DNA of 64,000 nucleotides from Allolobophora icterica (GCA_963556255.1 OY744613.1:50403745-50467744), one strand, 5' to 3'. Shown: positions 11,467 to 25,714, counted from the first letter of the stretch. A program made the numbers and translations. Notes: generated from the letters alone by a model not told the origin.

Positions 11467-11792
11467 GTAAGTAGTTAGCGTTACATTCATTTATTATAAT
11501 TTTGTGATTTAAATATATCATGGATTTTATATGTTTAATCGCATTTTGATATGCTTTTCGAAACAACAGTCTGCATAAATTATGTGAAATCTCAATACGT
11601 ACAGCAGTTCATTAATACTTAGGGCTCAGAGTTATGGTCTGTGTATCCATAGGCCCTAGATGCATTTTGCGGAAGCTGGATTTTTGTGCGAGTAAAAGCT
11701 ATAACTTCGAGTGGAAGCTGTATATTTTGGCCACGGCTAAAATTCCTGTTAAGAGGGTGCAGATAGTTTTCTACTAAATATACAAAAGTTAC

Positions 11793-12298
11793 GGCGATCA
11801 TGTACAATCGGGGTGCCTGAATTTTAAAATCTAGCTTCCACTTGCGGGTATAGCTTTTTGAGTCGCACAAATACATAGACTACACTGACCCTAAGCTCTA
11901 ACCGACCCTCACGACGCTTACACGACCCTAACCCAGGGGCGCCGGCAGCGTGACGCACTGGACGCATGTGCGTCCACCGACCAAATCAAATCCACACAAA
12001 GATTAGGCATCACATCGGTATTTTTTACAATTTCACCGTGTCATTTTGGTTTACCAAACAGTATGTATGATATCATATGATTATAATAACATATGCGTAT
12101 GCTATACTGTACTTTTGCGAGTCACTCTAAGTCATTTTTAGCGTATGACTACGAGCGGCGGACTGAGGACGGGTGGAGATGGAAGGGGACTGGACGTGTG
12201 TGCGTCCAATTTTTTAAAGCCTGGCGGCGCCCCTGCCCTAACCGACCGTCACGATGCAGAGACACCCACCCAGATAGACCCGATTGTACATGTTCGCT
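11793..12298. mobile_element. Foldback-type element related to 2,704-3,321
   Basis: The inverted ends share ATGTACAATCGGG. The flanks AAAGTTAC (11,785-11,792) and AAGGTTAC (12,299-12,306) match at 7 of 8 bases. Inside are TTAAAATCTAGCTTCCACTT and CGACCCTCACGACGC blocks like those of the 2.7-kb copy. It is interrupted by a hAT-type MITE. The stretch just before it (11,650-11,790) carries loose copies of the same AAGCTGGAT unit. Confidence 0.65.
11934..12235. mobile_element. hAT-type MITE with CAGGGGCGCCGGC ends
   Basis: The element begins CAGGGGCGCC and ends GGCGCCCCTG. An exact 8-bp duplication, CCCTAACC, lies at 11,926-11,933 and 12,236-12,243. CAGGG ends with 8-bp duplications are the hAT pattern. 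At 302 bp it has no transposase. Confidence 0.85.
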
Positions 12299-12330
12299 AA
12301 GGTTACTTTAAGGTATTTAGTAACATATTG

Positions 12331-12449
12331 AGGGAGGGGGATATAGTTATGGTAACACTCATGGCTAGGAGAGCAGCAGTACGCGGTTCGATTCCCGCAA
12401 TCCCTCTCGATCCCTGGCAGCCCTGACATGGTGCCCTGGTATGCGATTG

Positions 12450-12450
<1 letters not shown>
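12331..12450 (+). repeat. tRNA-derived SINE-like unit
   Basis: The sequence holds a good polymerase III B box (GGTTCGATTCC at about 12,385) downstream of a tRNA-like GGCTAGGAGAGC segment. It continues into a unique body and then an (ATT)n tail. No full cloverleaf can be drawn, so it is a SINE rather than a tRNA gene. Confidence 0.5.

Positions 12451-12542
<92 letters not shown>
12451..12542. repeat. (ATT)n microsatellite, ~30 copies
   Basis: Pure ATT repeat forming the tail of the preceding SINE-like unit. The poly-Asn and poly-Leu open frames over it are artefacts. Confidence 0.95.
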
Positions 12543-12543
<1 letters not shown>

Positions 12544-13689
12544 CAATTATCAACTAACTAAATTATATCCACATATCACGGGTAAAATGCTGATTGGTCA
12601 TGCTGACTGATGGGTAAAACACTGTTCGAAACGATCTTTTCTAAAATATGCTGTTTCGGTGAAGCACTTGCTCCATGACTTGGGACCCCCATAGATATGG
12701 AAATACATTCTGTTGCATAGACCACTGCTACCGTTCTTTCTTTTGCGGATCCCCAAAAAAGCCAAAGATATCCCTCAACTTTCCAACCATCCTTCTTTAA
12801 ATCTTCTGACCATGAATAATGAAGAATTGATCCTCTCGTCCGTCGATTAACAATTGCATTTACCGACTGACTATTAAAACACTTGTAGATATTCTCATGA
12901 CTGCAATTATTCCAATTCAGTGTAAGTGAACTCTCCAAAATTCAAAATTTATGATAAGCTACACAATTATTTGGGGATATTTACAGTTTTTTTCAAAGTT
13001 TTGCTTTTGTTAAATACAATACCCTTCTTTGATCATTACTTGCCTGGATGTCAATTAGCATTTGTAACTAGTTAAAACAATGTTCAAAAACAACAAAGTG
13101 GCTTCCTTGATCACTCCTTGCCTTTATTTCAATCAGTATTTTACTCTTTGATTTGCTGATTTGGCTGTTAGGTAAAATGCTGACCAATCAGCATTTTATC
13201 CGTCGCCAATCAGTAAATCAGCATTTTACCCGTGCCTGTATATTTTCATTGCAAAAATTTAACAATTGATTCTCAACTAATAGCTGTGAGAAAAAATGTA
13301 TGAATATTTATGAACTGCTGTTTACCGACCACAGTCTTAGTTCTGGTCTATAGCTTGCTGCTGTCAGTTACAGTACGTTAAAGTCATTTTCTATTTTATA
13401 GATTTGCGAAAGCTGCCAGAATATTTATGTATCTTCAGAAACACAGCGTTTTTATTAAATAATAATAACATTCGCAGTTTTCAAGGAGCCAGCGAGCCCA
13501 ACATAAAATAAAATTTAATAAAAACAATGATTTTCAACTATAGTCTCATTTTTCAAAAACTATGATGTTATTGAAGTAATGCCATCGCTATCACAAAATC
13601 GGTAGTAAAATCCGGAGTATCGGTCGGTTACCTGTAATATTAAATATATTGTTTTAACTGAAAGAGTTGTTAATATTCTTTTAATAGCA

Positions 13690-13790
13690 TACGCCTTCAC
13701 TAGCAGAACCAGAAGCTGAAGATATTCAAAAAGAATCTAACAACTTAAGGAAAATTGAATCATGTTGTGCTTTACTAGAGAATTGAAAGC
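13690..13790 (+). other. Leader exon-like block of gene B
   Basis: A splice acceptor (TTTTAATAG, AG at 13,688-13,689) precedes ACGCCTTCACTAGCAGAACC. This matches the block at 36,325-36,423 upstream of gene C. Relative to C it lacks two bases near 13,741, so its frame differs after that point. The sequence upstream (13,250-13,680) is also homologous to 35,885-36,320. Confidence 0.5.
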
Positions 13791-13904
13791 AAGAAACCAG
13801 CAAACTATATTTTCATTACCAACAAATCATCTTGGAAGATTACGATGAGAATTTGTATTTACGCAAAAGCATAACATTTTGTTGAACAGGATTTGTTGCA
13901 AAGT

Positions 13905-15655
13905 GTCAATTTAATTCAGATTCATACTGCTGAAAAACATACTATTGTCAATTTTGTCAGGAAACTTTTTATGGAGCAGTCATTTGAACGAGCATATGTT
14001 TGCCCACACAGAAGAGAAACCATAAAAGTGTGAATCGTGTCAGAAAGATTTTAGGGATATCATTGAACTAAACGATCACTCAATAACACGTTCCGGAGAA
14101 AAACCATACAAATGTCACTTATCATGGTCATTTCTTTAAACAGGTGATAACCCACGCTTCAGAAAAACTCTACAAGTGTGAAATGTTTGGAAAAGAATTC
14201 GGTATAAATTATCAACTTAAATACCATATGGAGAACCATACTGGTGAAAAAACATACAATTGTGAAATATGTCATAAAACTTTTTTATGGAGCTGTCACT
14301 TTAATCAGCATATGACTATCCACACAGCAGAGAAACCATCAAAGAGTGAATTGTATGAGAAAACTTCCGCATATACTGGTAGTATGGAACTGCCAAGGCA
14401 ATCAAATGCAGATGCAGGAGAAAAACCATACAAGTGCGAATTTTGTGGAAAAGAATTTCTTGTAAGTTATCAACTTAAATGCCACACAAGAATCCACACT
14501 GCTGAAAAAAGATACAATTGTCAAATATGTCAGAAAACTTTTTTATGGAACAGTCACTTGAAACAGCATATGATTGTCCACACAGTGGAGAAACCACACA
14601 AGTGTGAATTGTGTCAGAAAGCGTTTAGGTTGGAGACGGACCTGAAGAGGCATTTAAGAACACATTCAGGAGCAAGACCATACAAATGTCACCTATGCGA
14701 CAAATCATATAAAGACACTAGTAATTTGAATCAACATGTGAGAACCCACACAGTAGAGAAACCACACAAGTGTGAATTGTGTCAGAAATCCTTTAGGGAT
14801 AAGACGGCCTTAAAGAGTCATTCAAAAACACATTCAGGAGCAAGACCATACAAATGTAACTTATGCAACAAATCATATGCATACAGTAGTAATTTGAATC
14901 AACATGTGAGAACCCACACTGGAGAAAAAACATACAAGTGTGAATTGTGTGGAAAAGGATTCTATGTAAAGGCTGTACTTAAAAACCATATGAAGATCCA
15001 CACATACAATTGTCAATTTTGTCATAAAACTTTTTCATCGAGCTACCATTTCAATAATCATATGCTTAAACACGCACGTGATAAACCATTCACCAACACT
15101 GAAGAGAAACTACACAAATGTGAACTTTGCCAGAAACTATTTATATGTGAGAGTAGTTTGGTTAAGCACAGTTTGCGAGCTCACACTGAAGAGAAACGAT
15201 ATAAATGCGATTTATGTTCCAGGGATTATGCATTTGACAAAGATCTACAGAGACATTTGTTATCTCATAATGGAGATACTCTGTTCATAGACAAGGTATG
15301 TGACAAAGTTTTTGAAGATTTGTATACTGATGTTCTGGAAGAATATGTGAGAAGTGAGAGGTCATACACAAGTGAATCATGCCACACAGAAATTGGAAGT
15401 TTAGATGCTGTTTATAGCCATGACACAGCAAACACTGGAGAAAAGGAAGACATTCACGATGTAGGCAATGAAAGACTATTTAGTTTCAATGATCAGCCAT
15501 TTGTGGTGAAACCGTATGGATGTGGAATCTGTGGTGAAATTTTTGAAACAGAAGCAGAACTTATAGAACACTGTTTACAGGTGTGTTGTTTTCCAGTGGA
15601 AAGTCACTTTGCAGGGTTATTTGCAAATGAGCAACAGAATTACATTACTTCATAA
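13905..15655 (+). pseudogene. C2H2 zinc-finger gene B, decayed at its start
   Basis: The frame 14,144-15,655 encodes 503 residues. These comprise about 11 complete fingers plus two that lost ligands, two closing fingers with an HSLRAH spacing, an acidic spacer (DKVCDKVFEDLYT), and one YGCGICGEIF finger near the end. Bases 13,905-14,143 still read as finger sequence but only across several shifts, so the N-terminal fingers are lost. It is a shorter paralogue of genes A and C: most of their middle fingers are missing. Whether a protein starts at 14,144 is unclear, as ATG 14,144 lies within a finger (VITHASEK). It could be a shortened gene or a pseudogene. Likely nuclear DNA-binding if made. Confidence 0.85.
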
Positions 15656-15660
15656 ATAAA
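15655..15660 (+). promoter_or_regulatory. Polyadenylation signal of gene B
   Basis: AATAAA overlaps the TAA stop codon at 15,653-15,655. Another AATAAA follows about 20 bases later. Confidence 0.6.
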
Positions 15661-16074
15661 AAGTTTCCAAATAAAACAACTTATGAATCTTAACATTTAT
15701 CAAGACTGGAAGTGCAGAAACTGCACTGTTTTTTCTGTTCATGAGTTTACTGTAAAACTATTTATCGTCTGTATCATATGCTAATTTAGGAGACTAAATA
15801 TTAAGAATTGTGTCAAATAAAACATGACATTAAGTTTTAAATGAGTGTAAATATATTGAAAAGTATATATGAATATTTTGCATTCCGGTTGAATACTGTC
15901 TTTGCTTGTGTTGAATGAGAGATTTCTCTACCTTCACCCATTTACAAATTTTCACGGAATAAGTATCATTTTTATTAAGTATTATTATTATGGGACCATT
16001 GTGGTTCCGTAAAAAGTGAATATGTAATCTATAAGACATCTTCATGATATCACGGGCTAGGAGTAAGCTGAGGT

Positions 16075-16260
16075 GAGTAAAATCGACCCCATTCGCCAGG
16101 TCAGCTCTACGAAATTTCTTGGCGTTTTTGATGAGCATTGGACATGGAATGTCCAAGTGAAAACTGTTTATACAAAACTTGCAAAATGTATTGGCCGACT
16201 ATTTCGATCATCCTACCTGCTCTCCACATCTGTCTGTATAAAATTATGATACTCGCATAG
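16075..16260 (+). pseudogene. LINE reverse transcriptase C-terminal fragment
   Basis: With one frame break this reads STKFLGV, then DEHWTWNVQVKT, then KLAKCIGRLFRSSY. This is the usual segment after the polymerase palm in Jockey/CR1-like LINEs. A homologous scrap lies at 62,355-62,460. Confidence 0.65.
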
Positions 16261-17313
16261 TTGGGCCATTATCCGAAAAGTGCAGAATTTATGTCCCATG
16301 CTGTTTTTTTTAGTTTTTTCGATAATTTCTTCAAATTGTTCTTGCCTTTCCTTCAAAGAATGAGCAGATTAACATTTTCCATAATTGTTGTAGCTGCTAG
16401 TTTTGGAAATTTATAAAAAAAATGACAAAATAGCATTACCATCCTCTGTCCGAGACGGTAATTAATGCATTGAATTCAAATTTTACACAAATTCATTCCA
16501 TTACAACCTGTAACAAAGGTATATTATTTTGATTTATTAGTAGCTAGCATATGCAATAATTGAACATTTAGACTCATTTTCTTAATATTTATTTCGTTTT
16601 GGGCCTATTTACACTTGTCCATAGAACTAAGCATCATAGCCATCTCAATTTTTGGAAAGCCTACAACTTTTGGACAACGTGCTTACTTACTAAAATAAAA
16701 ACATCAGGAACAAGATATTGTCAACTATTAATGGAATCACACAGATTTGTGTTGAAATTCATAATGTGTTATTTTTAATTTAAGTTTGTGTGTTCCAAAT
16801 TACAAGAAAAGTAAATTTCTGTTTCATTACCATCTAGTGTTATATATTTCCTGGTTTAGGTAGATTACAACATTTATAACTTATTTTATTTGCCGCATTT
16901 TGAAATTACGTAACTGATGGAGTAATTCACGTGAAAATGTTTGACGGCTGTTATAAATTTCATCAGTATGTCATTACCATATGCGATTGTTTTTCATCAT
17001 TACCATCCCTATACATTAAATTTTTGCAATTTTCTCATGACAGTCCAATCTTGTCAATGATGGTAATGACGCAATGCTAAGAGTGAATTACATGTTTTCT
17101 TGTAAATTATTTGATATAAAAATAAATTGCAAGTAATTAGAATTTACTAGCAACTCTTGAAATGTTGTTCAACTTTTATCTAATGCGACGAAGTCAGGCC
17201 TACACGGTACACGGACTTGGTGTATTCCGCAGGACCCTCCATATGCCTGGCTTGGCCGCCGGCCTGGTTCTACAGTGTCCTATACTGGTCCTGCAAACCA
17301 GTCCTACACGGTT
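16261..17313. other. No gene seen
   Basis: AT-rich unique-looking sequence on both strands with no finger, RT or transposase motif. Near 17,190-17,300 it turns GC-richer (CCTACACGGTACACGG and a diverged copy), then passes into a microsatellite. Confidence 0.5.
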
Positions 17314-18289
<976 letters not shown>

Positions 18290-19301
18290 ACTTCAACAGC
18301 TATGTCGACAACCCATCTGACTTTCTGAATATCCTCTCCTCGGTCAATCTCATTCAACACATCATTTTCCGACTCACATCAAGAACCGCACCCTTGATCC
18401 CATCATCACATCCTCAACTTCACTCCTGTCCCCTAAACTGTCTGACTGTGTTCTCAACATCACAGATCATTCATTACTTAATCATTGCTGATCTGGAAAT
18501 TAAACCTTTTTCTCGGCCTCCTGCATACTCCTATTCTTTCCGGCGCATTGGACCCATCGACTGCAAGTCCTTCATGCAAGATATCCTTTACTCCCAACTG
18601 GTTCTTAGCCCTCACTCTTCTCTCGATGACCTCGTTTCTTGCTACAATTCCACACTCTCTGGTCATCTCGATACACATGCCCCACTCATTACCAAGCACA
18701 TCATACACACAAATAACCTCTGGTTCACTTCCTATCTTCAGGAATTCAAAACCTTCCTCAGACGCCTCGAACACTCCTACAAGCGCACCATTGACCCAAT
18801 TGCCAAGACTGCAGCCCTTAGCACTCTCAAATCTGTAACCAACAAATACCATAAACTTATTGCTGCTGCCAAGAAAAAGTACCATTCATCACTCATCCAC
18901 TCTAGCTCTTCCAATCCAAGACTTCTCTGGAAAGCCATAAACTCTCTTCTTCATCGTAAGTCTTCTTCTCCACTACCAAGCTCCCTACCTTCTCCTTCTA
19001 TCGCTGATACCTTTTGCTAATTTTACTCCTACAAAATCTCGTCTCTTCGCTTCGCTTCTCCTTGCAGTCCCTACTCAATTAACACTCCACCTCTGCTTCT
19101 TCCTCTAGCACCGAATCAGTGCATCATATTTATCCCACTCCTCCCGCCGCTCACTCTTCTTTCCTAACTCCTCTCCCAACATTTGCACCATGACAATAAA
19201 TTCTCTCCCCAACACACAATGTGAACTCGATACTATTCCCACATCTCTCCTCAAAGATTGTGCCTCTGTCCTGGTTCCTGTCATCACCCAAATTATCAAC
19301 C

Positions 19302-19305
<4 letters not shown>
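18290..19305 (+). pseudogene. LINE (CR1/L2-like) fragment: end of endonuclease to start of RT
   Basis: In shifting frames it reads VDNPSDFLNILSSVNLIQH and LSDCVLNITDHS (end of an endonuclease domain). The linker follows (WFTSYLQEFKTFLRRLEHSY, AAAKKKYHSSLI, LLWKAINSLLHR), then CELDTIPTSLLKDC and VPVITQII (start of the RT). The long frame 18,394-19,020 covers the linker. The remaining RT is cut off by a microsatellite and a foldback relic at 19.3-19.9 kb. Confidence 0.8.
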
Positions 19306-19868
<563 letters not shown>

Positions 19869-20110
19869 CCTTTTTGTCCGAATGTTCTGTGACATAAATT
19901 GCACATGTAAGGTTTTCGCCAGTGTGTGTTCTTGCATGGTATTTCAAATTAGATTTCTTTGCAAACGCTTTGTCAGATAAATTGCACATGTATGGCTTCC
20001 GTGCATTGTGTGTTATGATTGTGTTCCTTGAGATGACCTAAAGTCCAAATGTTCTGTGACATAAATTACACACGTAAGGTTTTCTCCAGAGTGTGTTCTT
20101 CTGTGGTCTT
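19869..20110 (-). pseudogene. Zinc-finger relic downstream of gene D
   Basis: On the minus strand, in broken frames, it reads KPYVCNLCHRTFG, then KPYMCNLSDKAFAKKSNLKY and HARTHTGE. These match gene D fingers. The relic stops exactly where the foldback arm starts near 19,868. Confidence 0.75.
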
Positions 20111-20629
20111 TGTCTCTGTAGAAATCTACTCCTTTTCCTTAATCCATGAATGACGAAAGGGATTAATTTCCCAGTCTCTTTTAATACACTCTTGTCTGCA
20201 AAGGGTAAAATGCTTGATAGCAGAATCACCTTAATTATATCCATCATCTAGTACACCTTCAAATTTTGTTCCATGATCTTGCAACAGAGTTTACTAGTTT
20301 TCTCCATTTCAAACGCCTCCTTCCTCATCAATGTGTGTTCCAGTAGCCCATTTTTACAGTGGAAACGCAACTTTCACCATTCATTTATCTAATTTTAGTT
20401 TCATCTTTGCTTAGCGAAACACTCTAATCCAACAGAATACTTATTATTCTATTAATGTTCTTCTATTGGTCGCAGTATGGCATTTGCCTCCGTCTCTATA
20501 ACTAATAGCCTGGCAGAGAATTTGTTCCGAGCACTGGTTCCCATCACATATTCATATCTGCTAATGAAGTATGTCCGATTTAAAAATGATGCAGAAATAG
20601 GAACTTTTGAACTGATAGTGTTTCCATGT

Positions 20630-22462
20630 TCAGGGGAAGTAGTTTAAAAGTCGCATTTCAAAGAGTTCCAGAAATGTCTCTTTTTGATCATTTTCATGGC
20701 AGTGATGACAACAGTGTTCCACTAACTCAGTTTCAATTTCAAACATCTTATCACACATTCCACAGCCATAACATCTCAAAATAAAATGATTCACATCAGC
20801 ATCATTTGTTGAATTATTTACAACTTATTTTTCATCCAGACTTGGTTTCTTTTTCTGATTAGATGAATCTTCTTCTTTTGGTTCTACTGTTGACATCTCA
20901 GTCATGTTAATCGCATATGATTTTTCTCCAATGTGTGTACTGACGTGTCCCCTGAGATTAGGTTTCCTAGCAAATGCTTTGTGACATAAATTGCACTTGT
21001 ATGGTTTTTCACCAGCATGGAGTCTTCTATGGGCTTCCAGATTGCCTTTGAGGGCAAATGCTTTGTTACATAACATGCATATGTATGGTTTTTCTCCAGT
21101 GTGGGTTCGTGAATGGGAATAAAGTGAACTCAGGTTAGAAAACATTTTGTTGCATACATGGCACATGTAGGGCTTTTCTCCATTGTGTGTTCTTATATGG
21201 TTTTAAAGAGTTGATTTATGTCCAAATGCTTTGTCACAGAAAGTGCAAATGAATGATTTTTCACCAGTGTGTGTTCTGACATGTCCTCTGAGATTAGCTT
21301 TAACTGCAAATGCTTTGTCACATAGATTGAACTTGTGCGGTTTTTCTCCAGTGTGTGTTATTATGTGAGCTTTGAGACATGAATTGCTTGCAAATGTTTT
21401 GCAACATAAATTGCATGTGTATGGTTTTTCTCCAGTGTGTGTTCTTGTATGGCCAGTTAGTTGGGATTTATCTAGAAATGCTTTGTCACAAAACATGCAC
21501 AGGTATGGTTTTTCTCCAGTGTGTATTTTGGCATGCCTTCTGAGATGAGACCTATGTTTAAATGCTTTGTCACATAAGATGCACTTGTGCGATTTTTCTC
21601 CTGTGTGTGTTCTAGTGTGAGTTTTGAGACCTCTATTGGATCCAAATGTTTTGTTACATAACTCACTCAGATATGGTTTTTCTCCAGTGTGCGTTCTTCC
21701 GTGCTCTTTCAGACAAGATTTCAGTGCAAATGCTTTGTCACATAAATTACATTTGTACGGCTTTTCTCCAGTGTGTGATCTCGTGTGATTCCTGAGATTA
21801 TGTCTTGCTGTGAATGCTTTATCACATAAATGGCACATGTATGGCTTCTCTCTATTGTGTATTCTGATATGTTCCTTGAGATAACTTCTTTGTCCAAATG
21901 TTCTATGGCATACATTGCACATGTAAGGTTTTTCTCCAGTGTGTGTTCTGGCATGGCTTATCATATTACCTTTCCTTGCAAATACTTTGTCACATAAATT
22001 GCACTTGTATGGTTTTTCTCCATTGTGTGTTACAATGTGTTGTCTCAGATGGTTCCTGTTCGCAAACGTTTTGTGACACAAATTGCACATGAAAGGTTTT
22101 TCTCCGGTGTGTGTTCTTCTGTGATTTTCGAAATCAGAATAGTGTGCAAATGCTTTGTCACATAAATTGCACATGTATGGCTTTTCTCCAGTGTGGGTTC
22201 TTGTATGGCTTTTCAGATAACATTTCTCTGCAAATGCTTTGTCACAAAAATTGCACTTGTAGGGTGTTTCTCCAGTGTGTGTTCTGATGTGACTTCTCAG
22301 ACGATGTTGTCGTGCAAATGCTTTATCACATAAATCACACTTATATGATTTTTCTCTAGTTTGCACTCGGTCATTAATTCTGAAGTTGCAATTATTTCCA
22401 AATGTTTGTTTAGAAAATTTGCACTTGAGTTTCTTTTTATCATTCCTGGTTGTTTCTTGCAT
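20630..22462 (-). pseudogene. C2H2 zinc-finger gene D with two in-frame stops
   Basis: The minus-strand frame from ATG 22,462 encodes about 15 canonical fingers with TGEKPY linkers. A further three have a lost ligand (for example YLSELC and HKFNLC). A TAA at about 21,203 interrupts one finger (KSTL, then NHIRTH in the same frame). A second TAA at 20,825 follows SLDEK. The frame then continues without shift through CYGCGMCDKMFEIETELVEH to a TGA at 20,630. So the family C-terminal finger is present but lies beyond a stop. A splice acceptor (TTTGTTTAAG) sits just upstream of the ATG. If translated from the ATG, the product would be about 419 residues. Two nonsense changes favour a pseudogene; stop readthrough or sequence errors are alternatives. 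Confidence 0.88.
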
Positions 22463-22467
22463 CTTGA

Positions 22468-22637
22468 GATCTTAAACAAAGAAAAAACCTTAGAAATGTT
22501 AATATACTGAATAGCTAGCTTACTTCTGGAATGTGTTAGATGACTATCTGGGCTGCGATCTTAAACAAAGAAAAAACCTTAGACATTTTAATATACTGAT
22601 TTTACTTCTGGATTCTGTTAGATGACCATCTGAGTAT
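22468..22637. repeat. Tandem duplication (~85 bp x2) at the 5' side of gene D
   Basis: GATCTTAAACAAAGAAAAAA begins both copies (22,468 and 22,557). They continue in parallel through AATATACTGA and TTACTTCTGGA. On the minus strand each copy carries the pyrimidine tract and AG used as gene D's probable splice acceptor. Confidence 0.8.
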
Positions 22638-22650
22638 AACGCAGTGCTCA

Positions 22651-22910
22651 TTGGAATATGCTACAGAGCAAACAGGTTCATGTGGGAATTGGCTTTGTGA
22701 CAGTGGGAAACTTCAACTGTGGGAAAGGAAGAAAAAGAGAGATGATATGTTTAGATTTTATTACCAGCAACGCTATGCAACAGGATGTCATGAATCCCAA
22801 CAGACGAAGCAACACCATCAACCACAGCAACACACTAAATATAATTATTGTAGAGAACCCGATCAAGTTCTCTGACAAGAATTAGACCCAACTCGTTAAA
22901 AGCAGACAAA
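22651..22910 (+). pseudogene. LINE endonuclease fragment
   Basis: The frame reads VTVGNFNCGKG, DFITSNAMQQDVMNPNRRSN and NTLNIIIVENPIKFSD. This is the GDFN and S/T-NTLD-type end of an apurinic-like LINE endonuclease. It is followed directly by a LINE 3' end. Confidence 0.7.
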
Positions 22911-22920
22911 GGTAACATTT

Positions 22921-23062
22921 AACGTCTCTTCTTCTTTTACCTTTCTTAAAACTTGCTTTTTCTCTCGGGGTCTCTCGCACTGGCAGCGCTTCTGAATGGC
23001 CCGTCCGCTAGAAGTGCTTTATAAATATCCGAATACAATACATACAATACAATACAATACAT
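22921..23062 (+). repeat. LINE 3' end with (ATACA)n tail
   Basis: CGTCTCTTCTTCTTTTACCT, CTCTCGGGGTCTCTCGCACTG and CTAGAAGTGCTTTATAAATA match the complement of 25,870-25,990. That is the 3' end of the LINE there. The sequence ends in ACAATACAAT repeats. Confidence 0.75.
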
Positions 23063-23206
23063 ACAATACAATTTAAATACGAGCAGGGTAAAGGCCTTAT
23101 AGCCGCTACCTGAAAACGTGTACATTTACTTTAAAAAACTGAAACTGCCTTTCATATATATTTAGTTAACCAATTTCAGCTCAAGTTGAGCTGTTCTACT
23201 GATTTT

Positions 23207-23541
23207 GGTAAAACCGTCGTTTACGTTGCTAAATTCAACATGTTTTCAGGCCCGTAGTTTACGTTGCTAAATTATAATGCCAAGACTTCAGTAAAACTTT
23301 GACTTTTAAGTTTGACTTTTAATATTAAATATTTTCATCACTCATCCAACCTCTAGTTTCAGTTATATGTTCATCGATCATCCAGCTTCTAGTTTCAGTA
23401 ATATTTTCATCAATAATCCAACTTCTAGTTTTACTATGAAATTTTCATATGCGGCAATAGACCTAACGTGAAGGAATTTAGCAACGTAAACTTAGGATTT
23501 CCAACCACTATCAATTTAGCAACGTAAACTACGGTTTTACC
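23207..23541. mobile_element. Foldback-type element, GGTAAAACCGTNGTTTACG tips
   Basis: The left end (23,207-23,235) is the near-perfect complement of the right end, including TTTACGTTGCTAAATT. The exact 8-bp duplication CTGATTTT lies at 23,199-23,206 and 23,542-23,549. The tip is repeated once inside each arm, and AGCTTCTAGTTTCAG units fill the middle. Confidence 0.88.
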
Positions 23542-23549
23542 CTGATTTT

Positions 23550-24243
<694 letters not shown>

Positions 24244-24744
24244 GTCACTTCCCGTTTTCTCTTGAAAATCAATGCTAACCTAATGTTTAAATAGATTTAC
24301 ATTAATAGATATATAGTAACTAGGCCTACGCTACAGTCGCTATTTAACCAATTTACCGCCGCTATTAGAAATAGCCACCGGATTAAGCTGTAACTGATAC
24401 TAGGTCATCAATATGATGCCAATAAACTGCTGACAGTGCATTTTTATTGGAACTATATGTAGTGTCCTAGTTATAGGACGTTGCGTTTTCGCAACATCGG
24501 CGGGAAAGATGTATTTGTTACTATAATGATGTTCTATTAGTTATCGATTGTGTTCGCGGTCATTTCAATAAAAATGTTTGTGCATGCTGTAAACTGATTC
24601 AAGTTCAATGTCACTGGTTTCCATGGTATTGAGCAAGGCACTTGACGTGCATGCGATACACGTGTAGTACGTGGTTCTGTGGCACAACCGACAACGCCGT
24701 CGACGATCATCTTCGTTCTTGGCAATGATGTGCAATGCTGTGCA

Positions 24745-24890
24745 TCATAGGCGTAGACTTTGGGAGGGGAGCCGGGGCATGTGCCCCCCAATAATTGGGG
24801 TGGACTGTACATTCAATGCAACAAGTGTAGAATGAAGAACCAAATCCCCGTATTTTGGACAAGTGTACGCCAGTGCTGTGCATAGGCCTA
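24745..24890. repeat. Dispersed repeat end, AGGCGTAGACTTTGGGAGG type
   Basis: AGGCGTAGACT, GCCGGGGCA, a C-rich hairpin, AACTGTACATT-like sequence and TTTTGGACAAGTNTA recur in the same order at 42,990-43,135. The terminal-like start suggests a transposon end, possibly hAT, but no partner end was found. Confidence 0.5.
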
Positions 24891-25011
24891 CAGTGTACTC
24901 TGTGTTATCAGGCTAAACACCTCGTCATCCCAAAATTCTTAAAAGACTCGCTCTTGCTTATCACCTGTGTGATCAACTGCCACATCTTTATCTTCTCCTT
25001 GTTGACAGGAC

Positions 25012-25473
25012 TCAATGTAAATTTTGGTACTTGACATTGCCAATCCTCTTTCGTGGGCTTAGAAGACTTAGGCGGCTTTGAAGGTAGTCGTTGCTTCTTG
25101 GCCGGAAAGGGCGTTCAATCCACTGACTCTTCCATCGGCGTATGAGTATCGGACACGAGATCTGTCTGCCGCCTGGAAGACTTTGAAGATATTCTGGAAC
25201 TGTGTCCTTCGAATAAACATGCTGCGGTGGTTCGTCTGACCTTTCCGCAAGCTGCTGCCTGGAAGACTTGTACCTTGCAGACATCCGTGTCTTTCTTCTT
25301 GACTTCGATTGCGTTTCACGCGAGGTATGCCTAGTGGGCGGTGACCGTTGGTTTGACATTGATGCATCAGTGTAATGGACTTCCACATGCCCGGCAACGT
25401 CATCTGGCATCACATCGGTAGTCATGATCGAGCTCATTTTCGTCAAAATGTTCGCTATCGCTTTGCTAATCAA
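25012..25473 (-). CDS. Unrecognised ORF, low support
   Basis: A 153-codon basic frame rich in Arg, Ser and Lys (SRRKTRMSARYKSSRQQ) with no recognised domain. It lies between repeats with GTTGCGTTTTCGCAAC motifs (24,483 and 25,720-25,790), so it could be the remnant of a transposon protein. A second frame overlaps it, which weakens the case. Confidence 0.15.
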   Translation of the reverse strand: MISKAIANILTKMSSIMTTDVMPDDVAGHVEVHYTDASMSNQRSPPTRHTSRETQSKSRRKTRMSARYKSSRQQLAERSDEPPQHVYSKDTVPEYLQSLPGGRQISCPILIRRWKSQWIERPFRPRSNDYLQSRLSLLSPRKRIGNVKYQNLH

Positions 25474-25714
25474 CTTAGGATGGGGGTGGTGATATCGTCT
25501 TCTTCAAATATCACTGGGACGGCCTCCCTCAAGCAATAAAACTTCTTCCTCAGCCTCCTCTAAAAAATTCAATGTGCATCTTTCAAAAGTATGCCCAATG
25601 AAGAGTGGCAGCACTGCTCGAGCACGCCATCATTTATGAATTACTAAACTGAAATTGTTGTAAGTAATCGTAAACTGACATAAGTTTATCTGAATCACTA
25701 GGTGTCAAATTGTG

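Noticed and set aside
12361..12420. A tRNA gene at the GGTTCGATTCC box
   Set aside because: The acceptor and anticodon stems do not pair and an ATT tail follows, so a SINE is more likely.
12238..12610. Open frames with long poly-Asn or poly-Leu tracts
   Set aside because: They translate an (ATT)n microsatellite and have no other protein feature.
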